Under the pieces are notes generated by a model. The model was not told the DNA's origin. It made no database searches and was given only the letters and a program-made list of their open reading frames with translations. A program made the position numbers and the translations under genes. A stretch of DNA of 64,000 bases from Bacteroidales bacterium. Lineage in GTDB: Bacteria; Bacteroidota; Bacteroidia; Bacteroidales; 4484-276. Positions 40,143 to 49,365 of the stretch are shown here, one piece after another; within the stretch, counting starts at the first letter, position 1, and every line of letters begins with the position of its first letter. The stretch spans positions 1-64,000 of the forward strand of contig DASRND010000025.1 of assembly GCA_035647615.1 (NCBI GenBank), in the 5' to 3' direction.

Positions 40143-41492
40143 ATGAAAAAAATGAACATCATAATTGCTGGCGATGGCGAGGTTGGGTTTCACCTGGCAA
40201 AGTTGCTGGTAAGCGAAAACCACGACATTACCGTGGTTGACCCGAACAGCGATCTGCTCAAGCTCATCGAGGCGCACACCGACCTGATGACTATCGCCGG
40301 CGACAGCACCCACATCAATGTGCTGGAACGTGCCAACGTCCGTCATACCGATCTGCTTATCTCAGTGGTACACGACGAACAAATCAACCTGATGACGGCA
40401 ATCATCGGCAAGAAGCTTGGCGCCAAACGCACCATAGCCCGTGTGAACAACACCGAATATCTGGAGCCTAAAAACTGTGAGCTTTTCAAGTCGCTTGGCG
40501 TGGATTATCTGGTATGTCCGGAACGGCTGGCTGCCGAAGAAATAGTAAATCTGCTCGAGCAGACTGCCGCCACCGAGACTTATGGGTTTTCGGGCGGGAA
40601 GCTTATCCTCTTTCTCATCAAGCTCGACGAAAATGCCAAAGTGGTGGGTAAAACCCTCGACACCATCGCTTCGGAGTTCCCATACCTCGATTTTAGAGCT
40701 GTTGCCATCCATCGCAATTCGAAAACCATTATTCCACGTGGCAACGACTCGTTTAAAATTGGTGACCTGGCCTACGTAATCTCGCGTCCCGATGGTATCA
40801 AGACGCTGTTGAAGTTGGGTGGAAAAATTGAATATGAAATTAAAAAAGTGATGATTGTCGGCGGAGGGCGTATCGGGCACAAAACCGCGACACGTCTGCA
40901 GAATGTCTACGACATGAAATTGGTGGAAATAGACCGCGAAAAAAGCATACTGCTGAGCAACGAATTGAACAATGTGCTGGTAATAAATGGCGACGCACGC
41001 GATATAGAATTGCTTCAGGACGAAGGTATCGAGGACATGGATGCTTTTATCGCCCTTACCGACAACAGCGAGACCAACATTCTCACCTGTTTGCATGCCC
41101 GCAAGTTTGGTGTGAAAAAGACCATCGCATTGGTCGAAAATATCGACTACATCGACATTTCCCAAAATATTGGCATCGACACCATCGTCAACAAAAAAAT
41201 AATCACGGCAAGTTATATTGCCAGGTTTACGATGGGTTCGGAGGTTTTGTCGTCCAAGGTTCTGCATGGCATCGATGCCGAAGTGTATGAGTTTGTGGTG
41301 AAAGCCGACTCGGAGGTGACCAAGAAACCTATCCGCAAGCTCCGTTTTCCTGAAGAAGCCATCATCGGCGGCATTGTAAGAGGCGAAGACAGCTACATCG
41401 CCGTGGGAAATTTTCGCATCCGGGCAGGCGATAAAGTAGTGGTGTTCTCGCTGCCATCGGCTGTGGCAAAAATCGACAAACTTTTTAACTAA
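40143..41492 (+). CDS. trkA: Trk potassium-uptake regulatory protein TrkA
   Basis: The protein (449 residues from the ATG at 40143) has two RCK units, each an NAD-binding Rossmann fold plus TrkA-C. The first has 'MNIIIAGDGEVGFHLAKLL' and 'TIAGDSTHINVLERANV'; the second has 'KVMIVGGGRIGHKTATRLQ' and 'INGDARDIELLQDEGI'. TrkA-C parts follow each ('GGKLILFLIKLDENAKVVGK' and 'VYEFVVKADSEVTKK'). TrkA binds nucleotides on the inner face and gates TrkH. The next gene, trkH, starts 5 bases after its stop. A longer frame to 40104 adds 13 residues that do not belong to the fold. Confidence 0.97.
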   Translation: MKKMNIIIAGDGEVGFHLAKLLVSENHDITVVDPNSDLLKLIEAHTDLMTIAGDSTHINVLERANVRHTDLLISVVHDEQINLMTAIIGKKLGAKRTIARVNNTEYLEPKNCELFKSLGVDYLVCPERLAAEEIVNLLEQTAATETYGFSGGKLILFLIKLDENAKVVGKTLDTIASEFPYLDFRAVAIHRNSKTIIPRGNDSFKIGDLAYVISRPDGIKTLLKLGGKIEYEIKKVMIVGGGRIGHKTATRLQNVYDMKLVEIDREKSILLSNELNNVLVINGDARDIELLQDEGIEDMDAFIALTDNSETNILTCLHARKFGVKKTIALVENIDYIDISQNIGIDTIVNKKIITASYIARFTMGSEVLSSKVLHGIDAEVYEFVVKADSEVTKKPIRKLRFPEEAIIGGIVRGEDSYIAVGNFRIRAGDKVVVFSLPSAVAKIDKLFN

Positions 41493-41497
41493 CGGCG

Positions 41498-43000
41498 ATG
41501 GCCCGCACGGCGAAAATAAACTTCGATATTATTGTACGCATCCTGGGGATACTGCTTATCATCGAAGGTGTCTTCATGGCCACTGCTTTGGGGTTTGCGG
41601 CGTATTACGGTGGGAAAGAAGCTTTTGTGTGGAGCTTTGTAGATGGTTTGCACGAATTCTGGTCTATCGCTATAAGCGCTTTTTTTACGCTGCTGGTGGG
41701 ATTGCTGTTGTATCATATTCCCGGAAAAGATTCGAGCAAAATTATTGGCAAACGCGAAGGTTACATCATCGTTTCCACTGCCTGGGTGGTGATTTCGCTT
41801 TTTGGAGCCTTGCCCTTTGTGCTTAGCGGTTGCATCCCTTCGTACACCGATGCTTTTTTTGAAACCATCTCCGGATTTTCCACCACCGGAGCCACTATTC
41901 TCACCGACGTGGAAGCCATGCCCAAAGGGCTGCTTTTCTGGCGCTCTACCACACATTGGATCGGTGGTATGGGAATCATCGTGCTGTCGATTGCCATCCT
42001 GCCTTTTCTGGGCATCGGCGGCATGCAGCTTTTCCTGGCCGAGGTGCCCGGCCCTACGCCCGACAAACTGCGTCCGCGCATCACACAAACCGCCAAACGG
42101 CTCTGGGGCATCTATGTGCTGCTGACTTTTGTAGAGACACTGCTGCTGATGCTGGGAGGCATGAACTTCTTCGATGGAATCTGTCACGCTTTCGGAACCA
42201 TGGCAACCGGTGGCTTTTCTACCAGAAACGCCAGTGTAGCCGGATTTTCGCCTTACATCCAGTACGTCATCGCCATTTTTATGATTCTGGCCGGTACCAA
42301 CTTTACTCTGCATTATTTTGCGTTGCATGGCCGCGTTAAGGAAATTTGGCGCAACGAAGAATACCGTTATTATATCTACATAATTTTTATTACCTCCTTT
42401 ATCATTGCTATTGCACTGGTTTTTAGTAGCTCCGGGAAGAATATGGAGCAGGCTTTTCGCGATAGCATCTTCACCGTTTCGTCCATCATCACTACTACGG
42501 GTTTTGTTACCGCCGACTACCTGATGTGGCCGGGGGTTTTGTGGTTTTTGATTTTTATGCTGATGTTTGTTGGCGGCAGCGCTGGCTCTACGGGTGGTGG
42601 CATCAAAGTAGTGCGGCAGGTGCTGCTGTTCAAAAATAGTTTTCTGGAACTAAAACGGCTGATGCATCCCCAGGCCGTTATTCCTGTTCGAATGAATGGC
42701 CGGCCCGTTTCGCAGGACATTATCTTCAACGTGCTGGCATTTTTCCTTATCTACATCATCATTTTTGCCATCGGCACTTTTGTAATGTCGCTGCTGGGGC
42801 TTGATTTTGAAACGGCCATTGGTTCTACGGCAGCAACTTTAGGCAACATAGGGCCAGGCATTGGCGCGGTAGGTCCCGTAGGAAATTTTGCAGCAATACC
42901 CAACATCGGGAAATGGTTTCTTTCGTTTCTGATGCTACTGGGACGCCTCGAACTTTTTACGGTGCTTATCCTTTTCTCACCGGTGTTCTGGAAAAGATAA
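41498..43000 (+). CDS. trkH: Trk potassium channel subunit TrkH
   Basis: The 500-residue membrane protein has the four pseudo-repeated pore loops of TrkH/KtrB channels, each with a selectivity-filter glycine: 'TISGFSTTGATIL', 'GTMATGGFSTRN', 'SIITTTGFVTADY' and 'AATLGNIGPGIGAVG'. About ten to twelve transmembrane segments surround them, and 'GRLELFTVLILFSPVFWKR' closes the protein as in the family. With TrkA it forms a K+ uptake system driven by the membrane potential. It follows trkA with a 5-base gap, so the two form one operon. The stretch 43001-43181 behind it holds only short repeat remnants. Confidence 0.97.
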   Translation: MARTAKINFDIIVRILGILLIIEGVFMATALGFAAYYGGKEAFVWSFVDGLHEFWSIAISAFFTLLVGLLLYHIPGKDSSKIIGKREGYIIVSTAWVVISLFGALPFVLSGCIPSYTDAFFETISGFSTTGATILTDVEAMPKGLLFWRSTTHWIGGMGIIVLSIAILPFLGIGGMQLFLAEVPGPTPDKLRPRITQTAKRLWGIYVLLTFVETLLLMLGGMNFFDGICHAFGTMATGGFSTRNASVAGFSPYIQYVIAIFMILAGTNFTLHYFALHGRVKEIWRNEEYRYYIYIIFITSFIIAIALVFSSSGKNMEQAFRDSIFTVSSIITTTGFVTADYLMWPGVLWFLIFMLMFVGGSAGSTGGGIKVVRQVLLFKNSFLELKRLMHPQAVIPVRMNGRPVSQDIIFNVLAFFLIYIIIFAIGTFVMSLLGLDFETAIGSTAATLGNIGPGIGAVGPVGNFAAIPNIGKWFLSFLMLLGRLELFTVLILFSPVFWKR

Positions 43001-43181
43001 TGCCGCTTTCGCGGAAAACATCCACGAATTGACGCGGATTAGCGGATAACAAAATCCTCCATCGCTCCCGTTAAAAACCTTACAAAAATGCGCTGACAGA
43101 TGCCTTTCGGCAATAAAATTTAGATTTCTTGTTTTGTAAGTTGTTAATATTGCAACTGGTTTTTAATAGCTACTAATTCTT

Positions 43182-44543
43182 TTGAAACTTTTCAGCCAAA
43201 ATAAATTGCCTCTGGAGTCGGTGCCTTCGTATCGAAAGATATGGAATCTGTCGTATCCGATTATTCTGAGTTTGCTGGCACAAAATTTAATTGCTGTAAT
43301 CGACACCGCTTTTTTGGGCAGGGTGGGGGAGATAGAACTTGGCGCTTCGGCTATAGGCGGATTGTTTTATTATTGGATTTTTATGCTGGGCTTTGGCTTT
43401 GGTAACGGAGCGCAAATACTTATGGCGCGTCGCAATGGCGAAGGCAATTACAAGCAGGTAGGCCGTATCTTCTATCACACCATGTACATTTTTGTGGCGA
43501 TGGGTGTGCTGCTTATCGTGCTGATATGGTTTTTTGCACCATCGTTTCTTAGCGCCTTCATCACGTCGCCTGATATTTACAAAGCATCCATCGAATACCT
43601 CGATTACCGGATATGGGGTATCATGTTTGCCTTTACAAATGTGGCTTTTCGCGCCTTTCTGGTAGGTACCACACGCACCGGTTTATTGGGAATCAGTGCA
43701 GCCATCATGGCCATCGTCAACATTTCGCTGGACTATGTGCTGATATTCGGACATTTTGGTTTCCCGGAAATGGGCATCTCCGGCGCTGCGCTGGCATCGG
43801 TGATTTCTGAAGGAGTTGCAGCTTTGTTTTTTATTGTTGCCACCCTTAGCAGCAAGGCAAGTCGCAAGTATCACATATTCCGTCTGCCGAAGTTTGATGG
43901 GGGAATTATCCGGCGTACCTGGAATCTCTCGGTTTTTATTATGCTCCAAAACTTTGTTTCGATAGCTGCCTGGTTTCTGTTTTTTATGCTCATCGAGCAT
44001 CTGGGCGAACGACCGCTTGCTGTATCCAATATCATCCGAAGTCTCTACACGCTTTTGATGATTCATATTTGGGCCTTCAGTACCCTGGTAAATACGCTGG
44101 TGAGCAATGCTATCGGCGAAGGCCATAAAAATGCCGTAATCCCGATAATACATAAAGTAAACCGGATGGGTATGGCTATTTCCTTTGTGGTGCTTGCAGT
44201 GGCTTTGCTCATTCCCGAATTACTCATCCGCATCTACACCGACGACCCGTTGCTTATAGCCGATGCCAGACCTGTGTTGCTGGTGGTACTGGGCGCCATC
44301 GTTCCGATGTCGGTTTCCATCAACTGGTTTAGTGGTGTTTCAGGTACTGCCAATACCCGCAGTGCTTTGGCCATCGAAACCGCTACTATCGGCCTGTATG
44401 TTCTTTACATAATCGTGCTTACCTATGTTTTCCATGCGTCTTTGCCGCTTATCTGGACGTCAGAGTATCTTTATTATGCCGTCATCGGCATCAGCTCCTG
44501 GTTATACCTCAAATATGGCAACTGGCAGAAGAAGGTAATTTAA
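43182..44543 (+). CDS. MATE family efflux transporter
   Basis: The 453-residue protein has twelve hydrophobic segments in two pseudo-symmetric halves and the MatE signatures 'IWNLSYPIILSLLAQNLIAV' then 'DTAFLGRVGEIELGASAIGG' at the N-terminus. The second half starts near 'RRTWNLSVFIMLQNFVSI'. MATE proteins export drugs or metabolites in exchange for Na+ or H+; the Bacteroidota group of this type resembles NorM/DinF-like exporters with unknown substrates. Given the NQR pump nearby, Na+ coupling is attractive but unproven. The start is a TTG at 43182, since no ATG gives the first helix. A terminator follows. Confidence 0.92.
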   Translation: MKLFSQNKLPLESVPSYRKIWNLSYPIILSLLAQNLIAVIDTAFLGRVGEIELGASAIGGLFYYWIFMLGFGFGNGAQILMARRNGEGNYKQVGRIFYHTMYIFVAMGVLLIVLIWFFAPSFLSAFITSPDIYKASIEYLDYRIWGIMFAFTNVAFRAFLVGTTRTGLLGISAAIMAIVNISLDYVLIFGHFGFPEMGISGAALASVISEGVAALFFIVATLSSKASRKYHIFRLPKFDGGIIRRTWNLSVFIMLQNFVSIAAWFLFFMLIEHLGERPLAVSNIIRSLYTLLMIHIWAFSTLVNTLVSNAIGEGHKNAVIPIIHKVNRMGMAISFVVLAVALLIPELLIRIYTDDPLLIADARPVLLVVLGAIVPMSVSINWFSGVSGTANTRSALAIETATIGLYVLYIIVLTYVFHASLPLIWTSEYLYYAVIGISSWLYLKYGNWQKKVI

Positions 44544-44674
44544 AAACTTCTTAAGCCAGTACTTTCAGAGCAGGGATAAAATGATGCAGGAGTTACTATC
44601 TCTCTGCTTCTTGGTCGAGGGTAAAAGGATGCAAAACTTTGTGGGGCATTAGCCAAAGCTATAATTTTAGCCAA

Positions 44675-44712
44675 AAAAAAAGAGAGGCCGTTTACAGCCT
44701 CTCATTTTATAT
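44675..44712. terminator. Terminator between the MATE gene and nqrF
   Basis: GAGAGGC (44682-44688) and GCCTCTC (44697-44703) form a 7-bp stem with A-run on one side and a TTTTAT stretch on the other, so it may serve both convergent transcripts. Confidence 0.75.
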
Positions 44713-44737
44713 GTCTCAATTTTAAAAAATCCTACCT

Positions 44738-44761
44738 TCTCACCGCTCACCACTCATCTCT
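44738..44761. repeat. CTCATCTC-type repeat at the nqrF 3' end
   Basis: 'tctcaccgctcaccactcat' followed by 'ctct' ends 5 bases before the nqrF stop codon. It is the same motif as the arrays at 5.9-9.1 kb, 36 kb away. Confidence 0.75.
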
Positions 44762-44765
44762 TTTT

Positions 44766-46049
44766 CTATCCTCCAAAGTCGTCGAAGGCGATGTTTTCTT
44801 CCGGTACGCCGTAGTCGTCGAGCATTTTAATAACGGCGGCGTTCATCATGGGGGGGCCGCAGATGTAATATTCGATTTCCTCAGGTTCGGGATGGTTTTT
44901 CAGGTAATTATCCAGGATTACCTGATGGATAAAACCGGTGTAGCCACTCCAGTTGTCGTCTTTGTGTGGTTCTGAGAGCGCGATATTGAAAGTGAAATTG
45001 TCGTTTTCTTTGGCAATCTGATCAAACTGATCTACATAAAACAGTTCCCGTAGCGAGCGGCCGCCATACCAGAAAGTAGCTTTGCGTTTGGTTTTTTCGG
45101 TATAGAAAAGATGGAAGATATGCGAGCGCATCGGTGCCATGCCGGCGCCACCGCCAATAAACATCATCTCTTTGTTAGTGGGTTTGATGAAAAATTCGCC
45201 GTAAGGGCCTGATATCGTTACCTTGTCGCCAGGCTTGCGCGAGAAGATGTAGGACGAACAGATGCCGGGGTTGACTTTCATAAATCCGCCTGCTTTCCGA
45301 TCGAAGGGAGGTGTCGCGATGCGGATGTTGAGCATCACGATGTCGCCTTCGGCAGGGTGGTTGGCCATGGAATAGGCTCTGAATACGGGCTCCGGATTTT
45401 TCATCTTCAAATCCCACATGTTGAATTTATCCCACTCACCACGGTATTTTTCTGCTATCTCCATGTCTTTGAAATTCACCTCCATGGGTGGCACGTCTAT
45501 CTGAATGTAGCCGCCTGATTTGAAGTCGAGGTTTTCACCTTTCGGCAATCTCACCACAAATTCTTTGATAAAAGTAGCGACGTTTTTATTCGACACCACT
45601 TCGCATTCCCATTTCTTAATACCAAAAATTTCGGGTGCCACGTGTATCTTCATGTCTTCGCGCACCTTTACCTGGCATCCCAGGCGCCAGTTACTCATTT
45701 GTTCTTTGCGCGTAAAATAACCCACTTCGGTAGGCAAAATGCTTCCGCCGCCTTCGAGCACCTGGCATTTGCACATGGCACAGGTGCCGCCGCCGCCGCA
45801 TGCCGACGGTAGGTATATTTCATTGTTGGAAAGCGTAGTGAGCAGCGTGCTGCCCGGTTCCACTTCGAGCACTTTCTCGTCGTTGATAGTGATATTTACT
45901 TTGCCCTGCGGCATCAGCTTTTTGCGTGCATAAATCAGGATGCCCACCAGCAGAATGATGATGGTCAGGAAGATGGCGATGCTAATACCCATCACCCCAC
46001 CAATTCCGGTTGCTAGTATCATATTCAAAAATATTTTAAACGTTGTCAT
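44766..46049 (-). CDS. nqrF: Na+-translocating NADH:quinone reductase subunit F
   Basis: The 427-residue subunit is where NADH enters the pump. One N-terminal membrane helix ('[20 protein letters not shown]') is followed by a plant-type 2Fe-2S ferredoxin domain ('[18 protein letters not shown]', with the fourth Cys in '[10 protein letters not shown]'), an FAD domain ('[13 protein letters not shown]', the RxYS motif) and an NADH domain ('[18 protein letters not shown]', '[18 protein letters not shown]'). Length and motif order are standard. It is the last gene of nqrABCDEF; no apbE flavin transferase gene follows, so the maturase is elsewhere. A CTCATCTC-type repeat abuts the stop codon. Confidence 0.97.
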   Translation of the reverse strand: MTTFKIFLNMILATGIGGVMGISIAIFLTIIILLVGILIYARKKLMPQGKVNITINDEKVLEVEPGSTLLTTLSNNEIYLPSACGGGGTCAMCKCQVLEGGGSILPTEVGYFTRKEQMSNWRLGCQVKVREDMKIHVAPEIFGIKKWECEVVSNKNVATFIKEFVVRLPKGENLDFKSGGYIQIDVPPMEVNFKDMEIAEKYRGEWDKFNMWDLKMKNPEPVFRAYSMANHPAEGDIVMLNIRIATPPFDRKAGGFMKVNPGICSSYIFSRKPGDKVTISGPYGEFFIKPTNKEMMFIGGGAGMAPMRSHIFHLFYTEKTKRKATFWYGGRSLRELFYVDQFDQIAKENDNFTFNIALSEPHKDDNWSGYTGFIHQVILDNYLKNHPEPEEIEYYICGPPMMNAAVIKMLDDYGVPEENIAFDDFGG

Positions 46050-46080
46050 TTTCTTATTAATAAAAGATATTTATCTGCTG

Positions 46081-46698
46081 TTACAGTTTGATACCCATAA
46101 AGCTCATGAAAGCGATACCCATTAGTCCGGTGATGATAAAGGTGATGCCCAATCCACGCAACGGTGCCGGAACATTGCTGTACCTTATCTTTTCGCGGAT
46201 AGCCGCAATGCCTACAATAGCCAGAAACCAGCCTACACCCGAACCCAACCCGAAGGCAGTGGCTTCGGCAACGTTGGCATAGTCGCGCTCCTGCATGAAA
46301 AGTGAGCCACCCAAAATGGCGCAGTTTACGGCGATAAGCGGCAGGAAGATTCCCAGCGACGAATACAAGGCCGGCGAAAACTTCTCGATGATCATCTCTA
46401 CCAATTGTACCATCGAAGCGATGACAGCGATAAAAATGATGAAACTCAAAAAGCTCAGATCTACATCGGCAAGCTGCGGACTAAGCCATGCCAGGGCGCC
46501 AGGCACCAGCAGGTACTTATTTAGGAGATAGTCAACCGGAACTGTGATGCCCAGTACAAATACCACGGCAATGCCTAGTCCCACGGAGGTCTTCACGGTT
46601 TTTGATACCGCCAGATAGGAGCACATCCCCAGGAAGTAGGCAAAAATCATGTTGTCGACAAAGACGGATCTTACAAATATGCTGATCAGATTTTCCAT
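46081..46698 (-). CDS. nqrE: Na+-translocating NADH:quinone reductase subunit E
   Basis: This 205-residue integral membrane subunit has six helices in the inverted RnfA/NqrE topology. Marks are '[20 protein letters not shown]', with the conserved '[18 protein letters not shown]' around the first Cys of the intramembrane iron site, and '[18 protein letters not shown]', holding the second Cys. Together with NqrD it binds an Fe or 2Fe-2S centre that passes electrons across the membrane. It lies 31 bases before nqrF. Confidence 0.97.
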   Translation of the reverse strand: MENLISIFVRSVFVDNMIFAYFLGMCSYLAVSKTVKTSVGLGIAVVFVLGITVPVDYLLNKYLLVPGALAWLSPQLADVDLSFLSFIIFIAVIASMVQLVEMIIEKFSPALYSSLGIFLPLIAVNCAILGGSLFMQERDYANVAEATAFGLGSGVGWFLAIVGIAAIREKIRYSNVPAPLRGLGITFIITGLMGIAFMSFMGIKL

Positions 46699-46752
46699 TA
46701 TGATGATTTTTTGATCGTTATCTAAAAATATTAGCTATTAAAAAAGCATATG

Positions 46753-47397
46753 TTAATTTACTTCGACGAGTGATTTGTCGCGGCTACGCTGTACCCAAAT
46801 AATAATGCCTATAACGATAAGCGCCCCCGGCGGTAATATCATCAAGCCATTGTCCTTGTATCCTAAGTTGTAAAGTGCCTCGGGTACGACCTGGTATCCC
46901 CAGATTGAACCGGAGCCAAGAAGTTCGCGGAAAAATGCCACAATGATCAGGATGATGCCATAGCCGGTAGCAGTGCCCACGCCATCGAGAAACGAAGGCC
47001 AGGGCTTGTTGCTCATGGCAAATGCTTCGAAGCGTCCCATGATGATACAGTTGGTGATAATAAGACCCACAAATACTGAGAGCTGTTTGCTGACGTCGTA
47101 AACGAAAGCTTTCAGCACCTGATCCACCAGGATTACCAGCGAAGCAATTACCACCAGTTGCACGATGATACGGATGCGCGGCGCGATGGTTTTTCGCAGC
47201 AGAGATATCATCACGTTGCCGATGGCAAGCACGGCGATTACCGAAATGGTCATTACAAAGGCCGGCTCGAGTTTTACGGTTACTGCCAGCGCCGAGCAGA
47301 TGCCGAGCACCTGAATGGTGATGGGGTTTTCCTTGCCGAGTGGTGCAGTGAGCAGTCGCCGGTTTTTAGCTGAAAATAATGGTTCTTTATTACTCAT
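46753..47397 (-). CDS. nqrD: Na+-translocating NADH:quinone reductase subunit D
   Basis: This 214-residue integral membrane subunit pairs with NqrE. Visible are '[20 protein letters not shown]', with a conserved Cys of the intramembrane iron site, and '[20 protein letters not shown]', with the second one. Six hydrophobic segments are seen. The start codon overlaps the end of nqrC by 8 bases, so translation is coupled. A 54-base gap separates it from nqrE. Confidence 0.97.
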   Translation of the reverse strand: MSNKEPLFSAKNRRLLTAPLGKENPITIQVLGICSALAVTVKLEPAFVMTISVIAVLAIGNVMISLLRKTIAPRIRIIVQLVVIASLVILVDQVLKAFVYDVSKQLSVFVGLIITNCIIMGRFEAFAMSNKPWPSFLDGVGTATGYGIILIIVAFFRELLGSGSIWGYQVVPEALYNLGYKDNGLMILPPGALIVIGIIIWVQRSRDKSLVEVN

Positions 47398-48145
47398 TGT
47401 TGATGTTTTTCTTGATGTAAGGAATATAGTTATCCAGTCCGTTCAGGAGCATATCTCTTACGCCGTTGCTGGTAATGGTACCACCGGAAACGGCATCCAC
47501 GGCATGAGGTGCATTAGGGTCGGCTCCGCCTTTTACCACATTTACCGAAACGAATTCGCCCTTTTCATTAAAAATAGTTTTGCCTTTAAACTCCTTTTCG
47601 AAGGAGGGCGTAGCGATTTCAGCACCCAGCCCGGGCGTTTCTCCTTTGTGATCGAAGGTGGCACCGGCGATGGTGTTGAAATCGCTCTCAAAGGCGATGT
47701 TTCCCCAGATGGGTCCCCACAGTCCGACGCCACGTAGCGGCACGATGTAAAATTTCTTACCATCCTTCTCGAGTACGAAAATGGGCCAAAAAGGTGGATC
47801 TGTCGATTCGCCACGTTTTATAGCCTGTTTGCGCAAGAGGGCTTCTTTTACATCGATATTAAAAGGGCGCACCTTGCCTTCTATCAGCGAGTCGTGGCGG
47901 TAGCGACTTACCACGTTGCCCGACGAATCTACCGCAAGCTCTTCTACGATGTGCTGTTGGTAGATGTTTTCGGCCTGATCGCGATCGGTCGTTACATTGG
48001 CCGAAGCCAGAATGCCCTGGATTTTTTCAGCTTTCACATTGGCCTCCTGATAGGGCTTGAGCAGCATCGAAGCCGACGAGAGGATGGCTGCCACCAGGAT
48101 AACCATCACAGAGGCGTAAGTGAAAATATATTTGTTTGAAAACAT
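47390..48145 (-). CDS. nqrC: Na+-translocating NADH:quinone reductase subunit C
   Basis: This 251-residue periplasmic subunit is anchored by one N-terminal helix ('[20 protein letters not shown]'). It carries the flavinylation motif '[18 protein letters not shown]' (SGGTxT), where FMN is bound to the second Thr through a phosphodiester by ApbE. Other family marks are '[20 protein letters not shown]' and '[18 protein letters not shown]'. Length is normal. It follows nqrB with a 44-base gap. Confidence 0.97.
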   Translation of the reverse strand: MFSNKYIFTYASVMVILVAAILSSASMLLKPYQEANVKAEKIQGILASANVTTDRDQAENIYQQHIVEELAVDSSGNVVSRYRHDSLIEGKVRPFNIDVKEALLRKQAIKRGESTDPPFWPIFVLEKDGKKFYIVPLRGVGLWGPIWGNIAFESDFNTIAGATFDHKGETPGLGAEIATPSFEKEFKGKTIFNEKGEFVSVNVVKGGADPNAPHAVDAVSGGTITSNGVRDMLLNGLDNYIPYIKKNINNE

Positions 48146-48189
48146 AATCTGATCTTTTTTTGATGATTTACAAAATATAGTTCACGTGG

Positions 48190-49344
48190 TCAGGCTTTCA
48201 CCGGAATACGTTTCAGACGTTTCTTAATGTTGGCTTCCACAACATAATGGTCGATAAGCGGAGCAAAGACGTTGAGCAGCAGGATGGCCAGCATCATGCC
48301 CTCGGGATAGGCCGGGTTGAGTACGCGTATGAGCACGGCCATCACCCCGATTAATACGCCATAAATCCACTTGCCGCGGTTGGTTTGTGCAGCAGTCACC
48401 GGATCGGTAGCCATATACACTGCGCCAAAGGCAAAGCCGCCCATGATGAGATGATACCACGGTGGGAGAGCCATGTAAGCATTGTCGGGTGCAATGTATG
48501 GAGCGATAGCACAGAAAAGGGCTGCCAGACCAAAGCCACCGGCAAACACCGATACCATAATACGCCAGCTGCCTACGCCGGTGATGATGAGAAATAGTGC
48601 TCCGATAAGGATCAGAAAAGTAGAGGTTTCGCCAATGGAACCGGGAATGAAGCCCCAGAACATATCGGAGGCAGAAGCGGTGGGCATATGACCTGTAAGC
48701 AAATTGCCAAGAGGGGTTGCACCGGATATAGCGTCGCCTTGACTGTGTATCCACACTTTGTCGCCCGACATATCCGATGGATAGGCAAAAAACAAAAAGG
48801 CACGTGCCGTCAGCGCGGGATTGAGTAGGTTCATACCGGTGCCACCAAAAACCTCTTTGCCGATAATCACGGCAAAAGCAGTAGCCAACGCCACCATCCA
48901 CAACGGCACGTCGGGTGGAAGTACCAGAGGGATGAGCATTCCGGAAACCAAAAAGCCTTCGTTGACTTCATGTCCGCGTATCTGTGCAAAGATGAATTCG
49001 ATACCCAGACCCACAGCGTACGATACTACCACAATAGGCAATACCTTACCAAGTCCGAACAGGAAATTTTCCCACAAAGTAACCGATTCACCCATTGAAA
49101 GGAAATGCTGGTAACCCACATTCCACATCCCAAAAAGCAGGATAGGAATCAGGGCTATCACCACGAAGCTCATCGTACGTTTCATGTCGATGTAGTCGCG
49201 GATGTGACTGCCCATGCGCGTTGTGAGGTTGGGCACAAACAGGAAAGTCTCAAAAGCATCGAAGGTGCTGTGCAGGTATGAGAACCGGCCGCCCTTTTCG
49301 AAGTGCGGTTTGATCTTATCAACAAATTTTCTTAAGCCATTCAT
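48190..49344 (-). CDS. nqrB: Na+-translocating NADH:quinone reductase subunit B
   Basis: This 384-residue subunit is the central membrane part of the pump, with ten hydrophobic segments. It has 'SQGDAISGATPLGNLLTG' (SGAT), the second covalent FMN attachment site, 'EVFGGTGMNLLNPALTARAF' and 'GGFAFGAVYMATDPVTAAQT'. The Na+ path and the ubiquinone or menaquinone site involve this subunit. It follows nqrA with a 21-base gap. Confidence 0.97.
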   Translation of the reverse strand: MNGLRKFVDKIKPHFEKGGRFSYLHSTFDAFETFLFVPNLTTRMGSHIRDYIDMKRTMSFVVIALIPILLFGMWNVGYQHFLSMGESVTLWENFLFGLGKVLPIVVVSYAVGLGIEFIFAQIRGHEVNEGFLVSGMLIPLVLPPDVPLWMVALATAFAVIIGKEVFGGTGMNLLNPALTARAFLFFAYPSDMSGDKVWIHSQGDAISGATPLGNLLTGHMPTASASDMFWGFIPGSIGETSTFLILIGALFLIITGVGSWRIMVSVFAGGFGLAALFCAIAPYIAPDNAYMALPPWYHLIMGGFAFGAVYMATDPVTAAQTNRGKWIYGVLIGVMAVLIRVLNPAYPEGMMLAILLLNVFAPLIDHYVVEANIKKRLKRIPVKA

Positions 49345-49365
49345 TATCTACAATTTATTTATTCG

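Noticed and set aside
40362..41267. 301-residue minus-strand ORF opposite trkA
   Set aside because: Antisense to TrkA with no protein family features.
41489..42328. 279-residue minus-strand ORF opposite trkH
   Set aside because: It lies wholly within trkH, has no family motif, and its composition is that of an antisense shadow.
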